IMG/VR virus record: IMGVR_UViG_3300030102_004176
Location: 1-56,058 of that record
Source: a virus
Length of the DNA: 56,058 nucleotides
Strand: one strand, 5' to 3'
The translations under genes were made by a program, and so were the position numbers. A model generated the notes under the pieces. That model made no database searches and was not told the origin of the DNA. It saw only the letters and a list, made by a program, of their open reading frames with translations. Below, one piece after another: positions 46,475-55,271 of this stretch; within the stretch, counting starts at the first letter, position 1, and every line of letters begins with the position of its first letter.

Positions 46475-47935
46475 ATGCCTTTTATTTTAGGAGCTAGCAG
46501 CGCGTCAGATACTGTTCACCAGATCAATCAATCAATTAGATTTAATGACTCTGATTCACCTATATTAAAAAAAACTTTAGCTGCTGGTACGGATGAAACA
46601 TTTACATTTTCTTGTTGGGTTAAAAGAGGTAAAATAGGTTCTGGATTAGGTGGTGCTGGTAATTATGGATTAACTTTATTTTCGGGTGGTTCAGATACTA
46701 GTAATTATGGAGAGATACGTTTTGAATCAAGTGGTTTTGGTACTCAAGATTCTCTTTTTTTTTATAATTTAACTAGTGGTTCTATTAATTATAAATTAGC
46801 AACAACACAATTATTTCGTGATACTTCAGCTTGGTATCATATTGTTTGTGTAATGGATACAACCAATGCTTCTGAAACAGAAAGAATGAGAATTTATGTT
46901 AATGGTTTAAGAGTTACAGATTTTTCTGCTATAAGTTATCCAGGTCAAAATGACCCTACTAATTTTAACACTGCAACAGAACACGGAGTGGGTGGTTTTG
47001 CAGTTGGTACAGATACAAGATTTTTTGATGGCTATTTAGCAGAAATTGTATTTCTTGATGGCACTGCTACAACTTGTAATAGCTTCGGTGAATTTAATAG
47101 TTCAGGAATCTGGGTCCCCAAAGACGTAAGTGGTTTGACATTTGGCACTAATGGTTTTCATATTGATGGTAGAGATGCAACTGATCTTGGAGATGATGAA
47201 GCTGGAAGTAATGATTTTGCAGCAAGTGGACTTGCAGAACATGACCAAGTGTCTGACTCTCCTACGAATAATTTTCCAACTTTAAATCCATTAAACAAAT
47301 ATGGTAGTAATGTGTCTCTATCAGATGGTAATTTAACATCAACAGTTTCCTCAAGCAGTAATCATAGAGGAGCAAAAGCAACCCAAGCTGTTGCATCAGG
47401 TAAATGGTATTTCGAGGTGTATTTTAGTGCATCCAATGCTGATAATAATGGTGCAGTTGCTATAAGTGAATCCTCTGAATATAATGATGTTCCGGGAGAA
47501 ACTTCTGACCCTACAGGATTTAGATACGGTAGTGCTGGAAACTTCAAACAAAATAATGTAGCAAGTAGTGTTATTACAACTATTGCGGCTAAAGATATTG
47601 TAATGGTGGCGCTTGATATGGATAATGACAAAGCTTGGATTGGAATTAATGGAGCTTTTGTTTCAAGTGGTGATCCAGCATCTGGTAGTAATGCAATAAC
47701 TACAACTGTTCCAGATTTAGCTTTTCCCGTGTCATATCATTATAGCACTACAGCAACTGAGATATTTAATTTTGGGCAAGACTCCACTTTTAGTGGATTA
47801 TATACACAGTCAAACAGTTATGTTGCAGATTCAAACAACTATGTTGGAGCAAGTGATGGAAATGGTGTAGGTAGTTTTTTTTATACACCACCAACTGGTT
47901 ATTTAGCAATTTGTACAAAGAATTTAGGAAGTTAA
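46475..47935 (+). CDS. Tail fibre or spike with LamG- and SPRY-like domains, 486 aa
   Basis: An N-terminal LamG/concanavalin-like unit (TFTFSCWVKRG, AWYHIVCVMDTTNASET, GYLAEIVFLDGTA, GIWVPKDVSGLTFGTNGF) is followed by a SPRY-like unit (ASGKWYFEVYF, DIVMVALDMDNDKAWIGING). Both are carbohydrate- or protein-binding folds, so it is probably a receptor-binding tail protein. It is the shorter of two tandem paralogues. Confidence 0.8.
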   Translation: MPFILGASSASDTVHQINQSIRFNDSDSPILKKTLAAGTDETFTFSCWVKRGKIGSGLGGAGNYGLTLFSGGSDTSNYGEIRFESSGFGTQDSLFFYNLTSGSINYKLATTQLFRDTSAWYHIVCVMDTTNASETERMRIYVNGLRVTDFSAISYPGQNDPTNFNTATEHGVGGFAVGTDTRFFDGYLAEIVFLDGTATTCNSFGEFNSSGIWVPKDVSGLTFGTNGFHIDGRDATDLGDDEAGSNDFAASGLAEHDQVSDSPTNNFPTLNPLNKYGSNVSLSDGNLTSTVSSSSNHRGAKATQAVASGKWYFEVYFSASNADNNGAVAISESSEYNDVPGETSDPTGFRYGSAGNFKQNNVASSVITTIAAKDIVMVALDMDNDKAWIGINGAFVSSGDPASGSNAITTTVPDLAFPVSYHYSTTATEIFNFGQDSTFSGLYTQSNSYVADSNNYVGASDGNGVGSFFYTPPTGYLAICTKNLGS

Positions 47936-47936
47936 T

Positions 47937-50384
47937 ATGGCAACACCAACAATACCAAATGGCGAAGAATATTTTTTCAATACCCTGTATGAAGGTAACG
48001 GAAAAGGGCAGAGGGTCGGTAAGTTTGTACCTTTTACAGATAATGGCACGATTGCAAATAGTTGTTTGTTTGAAAATAATGTAAGTTCTTATTTATCAAG
48101 AACACTAAGTTCAAATGGTAGTGGCACAACAGTAACATTTTCTTGTTGGGTAAAAAGAGATATATTAACACAAGGATTAATAGGGTCAGTAATAATGATG
48201 CACTCTAATGTAAGTACAAATTCAGAAATACTTGAATTTAATAGTACAGATAATTTACATTATTATGAAGTAACAAGTGGAACAAGAAAATGGAATTTTG
48301 CAACAGTTAGAACTTTTGAAGATACAACTAAATGGTATCATATTATGGTGGCTAGAAATACTACTGAAGATAGTCCAGATGATAGAGTTAAGATTTATGT
48401 AGATGGAGAATTATTGACTGATTCAGATTTTCAAGATGGTTCAGGTGCATTAGATTTAATAAAACCAGCAAAAAATGATACTGGATATTGGAATCAAACT
48501 ACATATGATGCAGTAGTAGGTAACACAAATAATGGAAGTTATATAGATGGTGCTGGTTATCTTGCTGAAGTAAATATGGTTGATGGCACAGCATTAACAC
48601 CTGACACTTTTGGTGTTACTGATACCTCAACTGGTAGATGGATACCTAAGACATTAAGCGGTATTACTTATGGCACAAATGGTTTTAGATTAACTTTTCA
48701 AAACAATGATGCTGTTGCAAATTTAGGTTATGACTATCAAACAAGTGATAGGTCTGGCACAACTAATGATTTTTCTGTAACTAATTTAGCCACTACAAAC
48801 CAGACTACTGATAGTCCTACCCAAAACTTTGCGACGTTACAAGGAACTGGTGGAACATTAAGTGAGGGTAATTTAAAATTAGTAACTGGTAACACAGAAA
48901 GAGCGCATCACAATGCTACATTAAAACCAAAAAGTGGCAAATATTATGCAGAGTTTACTTGTAATGCTATGGGTCGTTCTGAAGTAGGTGTGGTATCAAC
49001 TCTCAATGTTCCTTATTCATCAAGTGCAACAAGACTACCAGCAACATCAGATGAAAGTGTGGCTGGTTATATGTATTATGGGTATAATGGACGAGTGTAT
49101 TATGATTCGAGTAATAAGTATGATGTAACTTATGCAACTTATACTACAAATGATTTAATAAGTATCGCTTTAGATTTAGATAATCATACTGTTGAATTTT
49201 TTAAAACAACCTATGACAGCGTAAGTGCTAGTTATGGATCAAGAGTAAGCCAAGGGACTTTAGGGTTACCTAATAGTAATTATATTTTTGCTGTGGGTGA
49301 TGGTGCTGCTGGATATGGAGGTGGTTGGACAGCTAACTTTGGTCAAAGAAGTTTTATTCATACCCCACCAACTGGCTTTGTCGCTTTACAACAGGATAAA
49401 TTACCAAGTACAGCTAAAGGCATTAGTGGATTAGTGTGGACGAAAAACAGAGATGCTTCTGATGACCATCAATGGTATGATAGTTCACGAGGCGCACAAC
49501 AAGTTATTGAATCAAATACAACAAGCGCTGAAGCTACAGTTGCAGATGGTTTACAAAAGTTTTTAGCAGGTGGACAACAAATTGAAGATGATGTGTCAAT
49601 TAATACAAATGGTGAATCGTATGTGAGTTGGAACTGGGTGGCAAATGGAGGAACTACAGAAAATATAGATGTTGGTGGTGATATCACTATAGCTTCAGTT
49701 GTTCAGAAAAATACAACCGCTGGATTTTCTATTGTCCAATATACTGGAAATGGTTCTGCTAGTCAAAAAATCGGACACGGCCTATCACAAGCTCCAGAAT
49801 TTATAGTTACTAAAAGATTAGATGGTACACAGAGTTGGCACCTGTATCATTCTTCACAAGGCCCAACTAAATATGCTCTTTTAGATTCTACTGGGACATT
49901 TCAATCCTCAACACTACCTTGGCAAGACACCTCTCCGGATGCAACTTGGTTTTCTGTAGGTAGTGGTAATACAAATCAAAATACTCAAACATATGTTGCG
50001 TATTGTTGGCATGGAGTAGATGGCTTCAGTAAAATTGGAAAATATCGTGGAAACTCAAGTTCTACTGGAGATGGTCCGTTTGTTTTTTTAGGATTTAAGC
50101 CAGCTTGGGTTCTTATTAAAAACGTCGGTGATGCTTCACAATGGCGACTTTTTGATGGAGCAAGAAATACTTTTAATCCAGTTAACAAAAGTTTTAGAGC
50201 AAATGCTACAAATACTGATCACACAGATAATACTTATTATTTAATGGATTTTCTAAGTAATGGATTTAAGATTAGGGGTCAAGCTTCAACAGATTTAAAT
50301 TCATCATCATACGATTATGCTTTTCTAGCCTTTGCTGAACATCCATTTCTAGGGGACGGAACTAGTCCTATGACTGCGGGATAA
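47937..50384 (+). CDS. Larger paralogous tail fibre with LamG/SPRY and C-terminal domain, 815 aa
   Basis: Repeats the plan of the previous protein (VTFSCWVKRD, KWYHIMVARNTTEDS, GYLAEVNMVDGTA, GRWIPKTLSGITYGTNGF; then KSGKYYAEFTC and LISIALDLDNHTVEFF). It adds ~300 residues with FSIVQYTGNGSASQKIGHGL, APEFIVTKRLDG, KPAWVLIKNVGDASQW and DYAFLAFAEHPFLG, a tail domain I recall from marine phages. Likely the main host-range determinant together with its neighbour. Confidence 0.8.
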   Translation: MATPTIPNGEEYFFNTLYEGNGKGQRVGKFVPFTDNGTIANSCLFENNVSSYLSRTLSSNGSGTTVTFSCWVKRDILTQGLIGSVIMMHSNVSTNSEILEFNSTDNLHYYEVTSGTRKWNFATVRTFEDTTKWYHIMVARNTTEDSPDDRVKIYVDGELLTDSDFQDGSGALDLIKPAKNDTGYWNQTTYDAVVGNTNNGSYIDGAGYLAEVNMVDGTALTPDTFGVTDTSTGRWIPKTLSGITYGTNGFRLTFQNNDAVANLGYDYQTSDRSGTTNDFSVTNLATTNQTTDSPTQNFATLQGTGGTLSEGNLKLVTGNTERAHHNATLKPKSGKYYAEFTCNAMGRSEVGVVSTLNVPYSSSATRLPATSDESVAGYMYYGYNGRVYYDSSNKYDVTYATYTTNDLISIALDLDNHTVEFFKTTYDSVSASYGSRVSQGTLGLPNSNYIFAVGDGAAGYGGGWTANFGQRSFIHTPPTGFVALQQDKLPSTAKGISGLVWTKNRDASDDHQWYDSSRGAQQVIESNTTSAEATVADGLQKFLAGGQQIEDDVSINTNGESYVSWNWVANGGTTENIDVGGDITIASVVQKNTTAGFSIVQYTGNGSASQKIGHGLSQAPEFIVTKRLDGTQSWHLYHSSQGPTKYALLDSTGTFQSSTLPWQDTSPDATWFSVGSGNTNQNTQTYVAYCWHGVDGFSKIGKYRGNSSSTGDGPFVFLGFKPAWVLIKNVGDASQWRLFDGARNTFNPVNKSFRANATNTDHTDNTYYLMDFLSNGFKIRGQASTDLNSSSYDYAFLAFAEHPFLGDGTSPMTAG

Positions 50385-50385
50385 A

Positions 50386-52305
50386 ATGCCTTTAATTAAG
50401 ATACCCTTTAAACCTGGTTTTAATAAACAAATGACAAGGACCACTGCTGAATACCAGTGGACAGATGGTGACTTTGTGCGTTTTAGATATGGGGAGCCAG
50501 AAAAAATTGGTGGATGGACACAACCAATAGTAAACACGTTACCAGGTGTTGCAAGAGGTATACATAATTGGGTTGCTTTAGATGGCAACAAATATATTGC
50601 AATAGGAACCACTAAAGGTTTGTTTTTATATTATGAAGGAGCATTTTATGATATTTCACCGCTCGGAACACCTTTAACATCCTGCACTATTACTACAACA
50701 AATAGCTCGGCTACAGTCACAATAAACAAGACTGGACATGAGGTAAAAGTTGGAGAGTATGTTGTTTTTTCAAGTGTAACTTTACCGGGATCAGGAACCG
50801 GGTTTACAGCCGCTGATTTTACAACCAATCCTTTTGAAGTTATCTCTGTTCCAACTGCAAATACTTTTACGATTACTATGTCTGCAAATGAATCTGGAGC
50901 TGGTATCACCGCAGCTGGATCAGCAACAGTTACACCTTATGAAGAAATAGGTCCTTTAATACAGACACAGGGTTTTGGTTGGGGTACAGGTACTTGGAGT
51001 GGCAGCCAAAATTGGGGTGAGGCAAGTAGCACGGATGACACTGTGCTTGAACCGGGAAATTGGTCATTAGATAATTATGGTCAAATTCTAATAGCTACAG
51101 TCCGTAACGGAAGAACATTTGAATGGAATCCTTCAGCTTCAAACGCTTTGACTACAAGAGCAACTTTTGTAACTTCAAATCCGACAGCCTCGGTACAAAC
51201 TATTGTATCAGATACAGACAGGCATTTAATTCATTTAGGAACTGAAACTTTAATAGGCACAGCTGCCTCACAAGACAAAATGTTTATACGTTTTTCTGAT
51301 CAAGAGGATAGAACGACATATGCTGCAACCTCTACAAACACAGCAGGGACTTTTCAGTTAGACTCTGGATCAAAAATTGTAGGAGCCGTACGAGCTAAAG
51401 ATGTTACTTTTATTGTTACGGATACCTCAGCTTATATTATGCAATTTGTAGGTCCACCTTTTACATTTTCTATTAGACAGGTAGGTACAAACTGTGGAGC
51501 TATGTCACAACATTCAATAGTGCATGTAGATGGTGTAGTATACTGGATGGGACGAACTGGAGGTTTCTTTGTGTATGACGGAGGTGGAGTTAAAAAAATA
51601 CCATGTTCTGTTGAAGATTTTGTATTTACCACACAATCTAGTGAGGATTTAGGTTTTAATTTTCAACAAAATGAAATTATTTTTGCAGGGTACAATTCTT
51701 TATTTACAGAGATAAACTGGTTCTATCCAAAATTTGGATCTGATGTAATTGATAGATGTGTGACTCTAAATTATAGAGAGGGTGTTTGGACAACTAGTTC
51801 ACTTGCAAGAACAACTTACGTTGATAAAATTACTTTTGATAATCCTTATGCAACTGAATTTAATTCAACAGCTGTACCTAATTTTTCTATAAATGGTATT
51901 ACGAATACTGCTGGTGCAACCACTTTTTATGAACACGAAATCGGCACTGATCAAGTAGATAGTGCTGGTAGTAGAACAGCTATTCCTGCTTTTATTGAGT
52001 CAGGAGATTTTAGTTTGGATTTTGAGGGAACACAGGGTGAGTTTTTTATCAAGATAAGACGTTTTATACCAGACTTTGCTAAGATAGATGGTAATGCAAA
52101 AATATCATTGTTATTAAAAGACTTTCCAGCAGAGACAGAGACATCATCAAGTTTAGGACCTTTTACAATAACGTCATCTACAAACAAAATTGACACAAGA
52201 GCACGAGGACGTTTTGCAGCTTTAAAAATAGAAAATGAAAATATAAATGAAAGTTGGCGTTTTGGTTCTTTCCGTGCTGATGTCCAACCAGATGGAAGGA
52301 GGTAA
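50386..52305 (+). CDS. Tail nozzle-like protein, 639 aa
   Basis: IPFKPGFNKQMTRTTAEYQW, DGDFVRFRYGEPEKIGGW, GIHNWVALDGNKYIAIGTTK and RHLIHLGTETLIGT suggest a beta-propeller tail tip like the nozzle of T7/P22-type tails. GFGWGTGTWSGSQNWGE repeats the WG motif of the fibre-base protein. QVGTNCGAMSQHSIVHVDGV and YVDKITFD are further conserved blocks. It would close the tail tube and hold the fibres. Family placement is from memory. Confidence 0.7.
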   Translation: MPLIKIPFKPGFNKQMTRTTAEYQWTDGDFVRFRYGEPEKIGGWTQPIVNTLPGVARGIHNWVALDGNKYIAIGTTKGLFLYYEGAFYDISPLGTPLTSCTITTTNSSATVTINKTGHEVKVGEYVVFSSVTLPGSGTGFTAADFTTNPFEVISVPTANTFTITMSANESGAGITAAGSATVTPYEEIGPLIQTQGFGWGTGTWSGSQNWGEASSTDDTVLEPGNWSLDNYGQILIATVRNGRTFEWNPSASNALTTRATFVTSNPTASVQTIVSDTDRHLIHLGTETLIGTAASQDKMFIRFSDQEDRTTYAATSTNTAGTFQLDSGSKIVGAVRAKDVTFIVTDTSAYIMQFVGPPFTFSIRQVGTNCGAMSQHSIVHVDGVVYWMGRTGGFFVYDGGGVKKIPCSVEDFVFTTQSSEDLGFNFQQNEIIFAGYNSLFTEINWFYPKFGSDVIDRCVTLNYREGVWTTSSLARTTYVDKITFDNPYATEFNSTAVPNFSINGITNTAGATTFYEHEIGTDQVDSAGSRTAIPAFIESGDFSLDFEGTQGEFFIKIRRFIPDFAKIDGNAKISLLLKDFPAETETSSSLGPFTITSSTNKIDTRARGRFAALKIENENINESWRFGSFRADVQPDGRR

Positions 52306-52307
52306 AA

Positions 52308-52442
52308 ATGCATTATACAGCAAGACTTAAAAAAGTTATAAAAGGTTTAAAAAAAGCTACAAAATTACACGCACAACAAGCGAAAATTTTGGAAGGTATT
52401 GAAAAAGACCAAAGACTTAGATATAAAAAGAAGACAAAGTAA
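52308..52442 (+). CDS. Small basic helical protein, 44 aa
   Basis: Strong AAGGAGGT ribosome site. HYTARLKKVIKGLKKATKLH with QQAKILEGIEKDQ forms an amphipathic basic helix; the same kind of tiny gene follows nozzle genes in marine phages that I recall. Stop and next start overlap (TAATG). Confidence 0.6.
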   Translation: MHYTARLKKVIKGLKKATKLHAQQAKILEGIEKDQRLRYKKKTK

Positions 52443-52729
52443 TGAAAAAAAAAGACCCTAAAGTTGGAACAGGTAAAAAACCTAAACAGTCTGGTAGACG
52501 ATTATATACTGATGAAAACCCAAAAGATACAGTAAGTATTAAATTTGCTACGCCGACTGATGCAAGAAAAACTGTGGCAAAGGTAAAAAAAATAAATAAA
52601 CCTTATGCAAGAAAAATACAAATACTGACAGTTATGGAACAACGTGCTAAAGTAATGGGAAAAAATCAGGTTGTTAGTATTGCTAAAAAAGCAAAAGAAT
52701 CTTTAAAAAAAGCGAGGAAAATTGGCTAA
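52442..52729 (+). CDS. Basic conserved protein with GRRLYTDENPKDTV motif, 95 aa
   Basis: KKDPKVGTGKKPKQSGRRLY, TDENPKDTVSIKFATPTDAR and PYARKIQILTVMEQRAKVMG are signatures of a protein I recall from many marine phages. Highly basic, with Lys-rich ends; perhaps DNA- or head-associated. Function unknown. Confidence 0.75.
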   Translation: MKKKDPKVGTGKKPKQSGRRLYTDENPKDTVSIKFATPTDARKTVAKVKKINKPYARKIQILTVMEQRAKVMGKNQVVSIAKKAKESLKKARKIG

Positions 52730-52886
52730 AATAAATATACTTATACCACAACTTAGTGAAGAATATGTTATGCAAAATCAAAGACAAATTTCTTACAGTA
52801 TTGAAACTTTAGTCAATCAACTAAATTTTTCATATCAAAATGAATTGAAAAAAGAACAAGATGCATTTAACTTTTTTATGAGCTAA
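52722..52886 (+). CDS. Small hypothetical protein, 54 aa
   Basis: TTG start at 52722 with GCGAGG just upstream, overlapping the previous gene by 8 bp. Gln/Asn/Glu-rich helical protein (VMQNQRQISYSIETLVNQLN). Its last base is the A of the next ATG. Confidence 0.5.
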   Translation: MAKINILIPQLSEEYVMQNQRQISYSIETLVNQLNFSYQNELKKEQDAFNFFMS

Positions 52887-53230
52887 TGACAATACGATAT
52901 AAAAATCAAGGGTTTTCGCTAACAACAACTGACACTGTGAGTGTTTTAACATCACCGACAAGTGGACGTTGTTTAGTAAAACAAATACAAGTTCATAATG
53001 GGTCATCAAGTGCGGCAGTAAATTTAGTAACACAAGTTACAGACACAAGTGCATCAGGAACATTTAGAATTGACAATGCGGCCATTGCCTCAAATACAAC
53101 ACGACAAATTATATCTCAAACGTTAGTATTAGAGGAAGGTGATATAATAAAGATGACAGCAGGCACAGCTAATGAAATACAAGGTATAATATCCTACGCT
53201 TTAATTGATCGCTCTCAAGAAAATGGTTGA
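52886..53230 (+). CDS. Putative structural protein, 114 aa
   Basis: Beta-rich with GRCLVKQIQVHNGSSSAAVN, TQVTDTSASGTFRIDNAAIA and LEEGDIIKMTAG. Shares the general pattern of the 102-aa protein at 38294 and may be a fibre-tip or decoration unit. Confidence 0.6.
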   Translation: MTIRYKNQGFSLTTTDTVSVLTSPTSGRCLVKQIQVHNGSSSAAVNLVTQVTDTSASGTFRIDNAAIASNTTRQIISQTLVLEEGDIIKMTAGTANEIQGIISYALIDRSQENG

Positions 53231-53232
53231 TT

Positions 53233-53314
53233 TAATTTTTTAATTATGTAGATTTAGATATATGACAACATATATAATAGTAAATTTAGTGCTTTATCTA
53301 ATTTTTTAATTATG
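53233..53314 (+). repeat. 16-bp direct repeat spanning a start codon
   Basis: TAATTTTTTAATTATG is present at 53233-53248 and 53299-53314, 66 bp apart. In the first the ATG is followed at once by TAG; in the second it starts the 62-aa gene. The pattern suggests a local duplication of a start region. Confidence 0.65.
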
Positions 53315-53500
53315 ACAAAAATAATACATTGTGAATCTAAAACTAAGATCACAAACAAAAGAACTGGTAAAGTATATGCATCAGAAAAAGAAGCTAAATT
53401 CGATGTCGAGGACAAATTGTCTGCTACAACTGAGGAGGACATTCAAAGGGACGTTACAATTATCGTTCCACAGTTGGATATTGAAGGAGGAACAGATTGA
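53312..53500 (+). CDS. Small hypothetical protein, 62 aa
   Basis: IIHCESKTKITNKRTGKVYA then a Lys/Glu-rich helix and DIQRDVTIIVPQLDIEGGTD at the end. It contains the AAGGAGG ribosome site of the glycosyltransferase gene within its last codons. No family recognised. Confidence 0.6.
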   Translation: MTKIIHCESKTKITNKRTGKVYASEKEAKFDVEDKLSATTEEDIQRDVTIIVPQLDIEGGTD

Positions 53501-54426
53501 ACCCGTTGGGAGGAACTGAACTTCAAAACAATTTTTTACATAAAAATGTTAAAAAAGAGTTGTTAGAAGGTGTTCAAATCTGTTTATCTGTTCCTGAAAA
53601 AACACCTTTATCTAAAGATAAAGTAAATATCTTATGGCAAAAAAATGCCCCAAACCAACCTAATATTGAGCCTTGGTTTAAAAATAAAGAAAATCACACA
53701 AAATACGATTGGTATGTATTTAATTCACATTGGAATTATGAACAGTTTAGAAAAAGTTTTAATCTACCAACTGACAGATGTCATGTAATTAAAAATGGTG
53801 TAACAAGTTTTCCTAAGGTAAATAATTTCAACGAAGGAGATCGTTTAAGAATTGTACATCATAATACGCCTTGGAGAGGTTTAAATGTGTTATTGGGTGC
53901 TATGCAATATCTTGAGGGTGAAAATATTGAGCTTGATGTATATAGCAGTTGTGAAATATACGGAGATGAATTTAAAAAAGATAATGATCACAATTATAAA
54001 GAATTGTATGATCAAGCCAGAGAACTATCAAACGTAAATTATATCGGGTATAGAACAAATGATTTTATATTAAGTAAATTACCAAATTATCATCTGTATG
54101 TGTATCCAAGTATATGGGAAGAAACATCATGCATTTCTTTGTTAGAGTCTATGGCAGCTGGCTTATACTGTGTCGTGACTAATTATGGTGCTATTTACGA
54201 AACAGGGTCAGAGTTTCCTATATATATTAACTATGAAACAAATTTTAATAATCTTGCATTCCAATTTGCAGAAGCTATTAAAGTAGCACGGGACACGCTT
54301 CACGAACCTATGATTAGAAAACATTTGTCTTTACAGCAAGATTTTGTAAAAAGATTTTATTGTTGGGAAAAAAAGGCACACGAATGGACTAATTTTCTTA
54401 CAGGTGTTTTAGATGCAAAACAATAA
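53497..54426 (+). CDS. GT-B-fold glycosyltransferase (GT4-like)
   Basis: TTG start supported by AAGGAGG about 8 bases upstream. YVFNSHWNYEQFRKSF and VIKNGVTSF, RIVHHNTPWRGLNVLLGAMQ and the EETSCISLLESMAAGLYC segment (E-x7-E-like) match retaining GT4 enzymes that use a nucleotide sugar. In phages such enzymes modify DNA, host surface glycans or virion proteins. Paired with a GT-A-type gene. Confidence 0.8.
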   Translation: MNPLGGTELQNNFLHKNVKKELLEGVQICLSVPEKTPLSKDKVNILWQKNAPNQPNIEPWFKNKENHTKYDWYVFNSHWNYEQFRKSFNLPTDRCHVIKNGVTSFPKVNNFNEGDRLRIVHHNTPWRGLNVLLGAMQYLEGENIELDVYSSCEIYGDEFKKDNDHNYKELYDQARELSNVNYIGYRTNDFILSKLPNYHLYVYPSIWEETSCISLLESMAAGLYCVVTNYGAIYETGSEFPIYINYETNFNNLAFQFAEAIKVARDTLHEPMIRKHLSLQQDFVKRFYCWEKKAHEWTNFLTGVLDAKQ

Positions 54427-55243
54427 ACCGATTTGGATAAATAAAACTAAAAGTACAGATAAATATAAAATCAAACTTTTTGTAGCTACACCTGTTCACA
54501 GTGAAGTATCTATACATTTTACACAAACAATGCTTGAGCTACAAAAAGAATGTATGAAAAGAGATATACTTGTAACATTTCAATTAATGAAATCTTCTTT
54601 AGTTACACAGGGACGAAATTTATGTGTTAGCGCTTTTTTACAAACGGATTATACACACTTATTATTTGTAGATTCGGATATTGCTTTTGATGTTGAGAGT
54701 ATATTTAAAATGATGAGTAAAGAAAAAGAAATAATTTCACAACCCTATCCTATTAAAACAGCTAAGTGGGAAAATTTAATTACTAAAATTAAGGGTGGAC
54801 TTATTAAAGAACCCAAACATTGTCAATTTCATATAAATCAGTATCCAATACTTTTAGAAGATGAAGAGCATAACGTTAAATGTAATGAAGGTGTTATTGA
54901 AGTTACACACGCACCTACCGGTTGCATGTTAATACAAAGACAAGTTTTTGATAAATTAATAAAAGCTTATCCAAATATGGATATTGTACAAAAAACTGTA
55001 ATAGATGGTGAGTTCAAAGACAGACCACATTTTTATGCTTTTTTTGACACGTATTATGATCCAGAAAATAAAAGATATTACGGAGAAGACTTTGCTTTCT
55101 GCCGTTTATGGAAAAATATAGGTGGCAAATTATATTGTTACATACTTGATTATATAACTCATGTAGGTGAGTTTCAGTATACTGGTCGGTTATATGACGA
55201 GATGACCAAGCAGGAGGTTGAAAAACTATCTGATACAGAGTAG
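54413..55243 (+). CDS. GT-A-type glycosyltransferase-like protein
   Basis: LFVATPVHSEVSIHFTQTML, SSLVTQGRNLCVSAFLQTDY and THLLFVDSDIAFDVESIFKM show a GT-A fold with the DxD metal site (DSD). VTHAPTGCMLIQRQVFD and YGEDFAFCRLWKNIGGKLY contain the ED motif usual as catalytic base. Overlaps the preceding glycosyltransferase by 14 bp, so the two may act in sequence on the same sugar chain. Confidence 0.75.
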   Translation: MQNNKPIWINKTKSTDKYKIKLFVATPVHSEVSIHFTQTMLELQKECMKRDILVTFQLMKSSLVTQGRNLCVSAFLQTDYTHLLFVDSDIAFDVESIFKMMSKEKEIISQPYPIKTAKWENLITKIKGGLIKEPKHCQFHINQYPILLEDEEHNVKCNEGVIEVTHAPTGCMLIQRQVFDKLIKAYPNMDIVQKTVIDGEFKDRPHFYAFFDTYYDPENKRYYGEDFAFCRLWKNIGGKLYCYILDYITHVGEFQYTGRLYDEMTKQEVEKLSDTE

Positions 55244-55271
55244 AATAGACCTTAAAAGACTAGGAGTTTAT

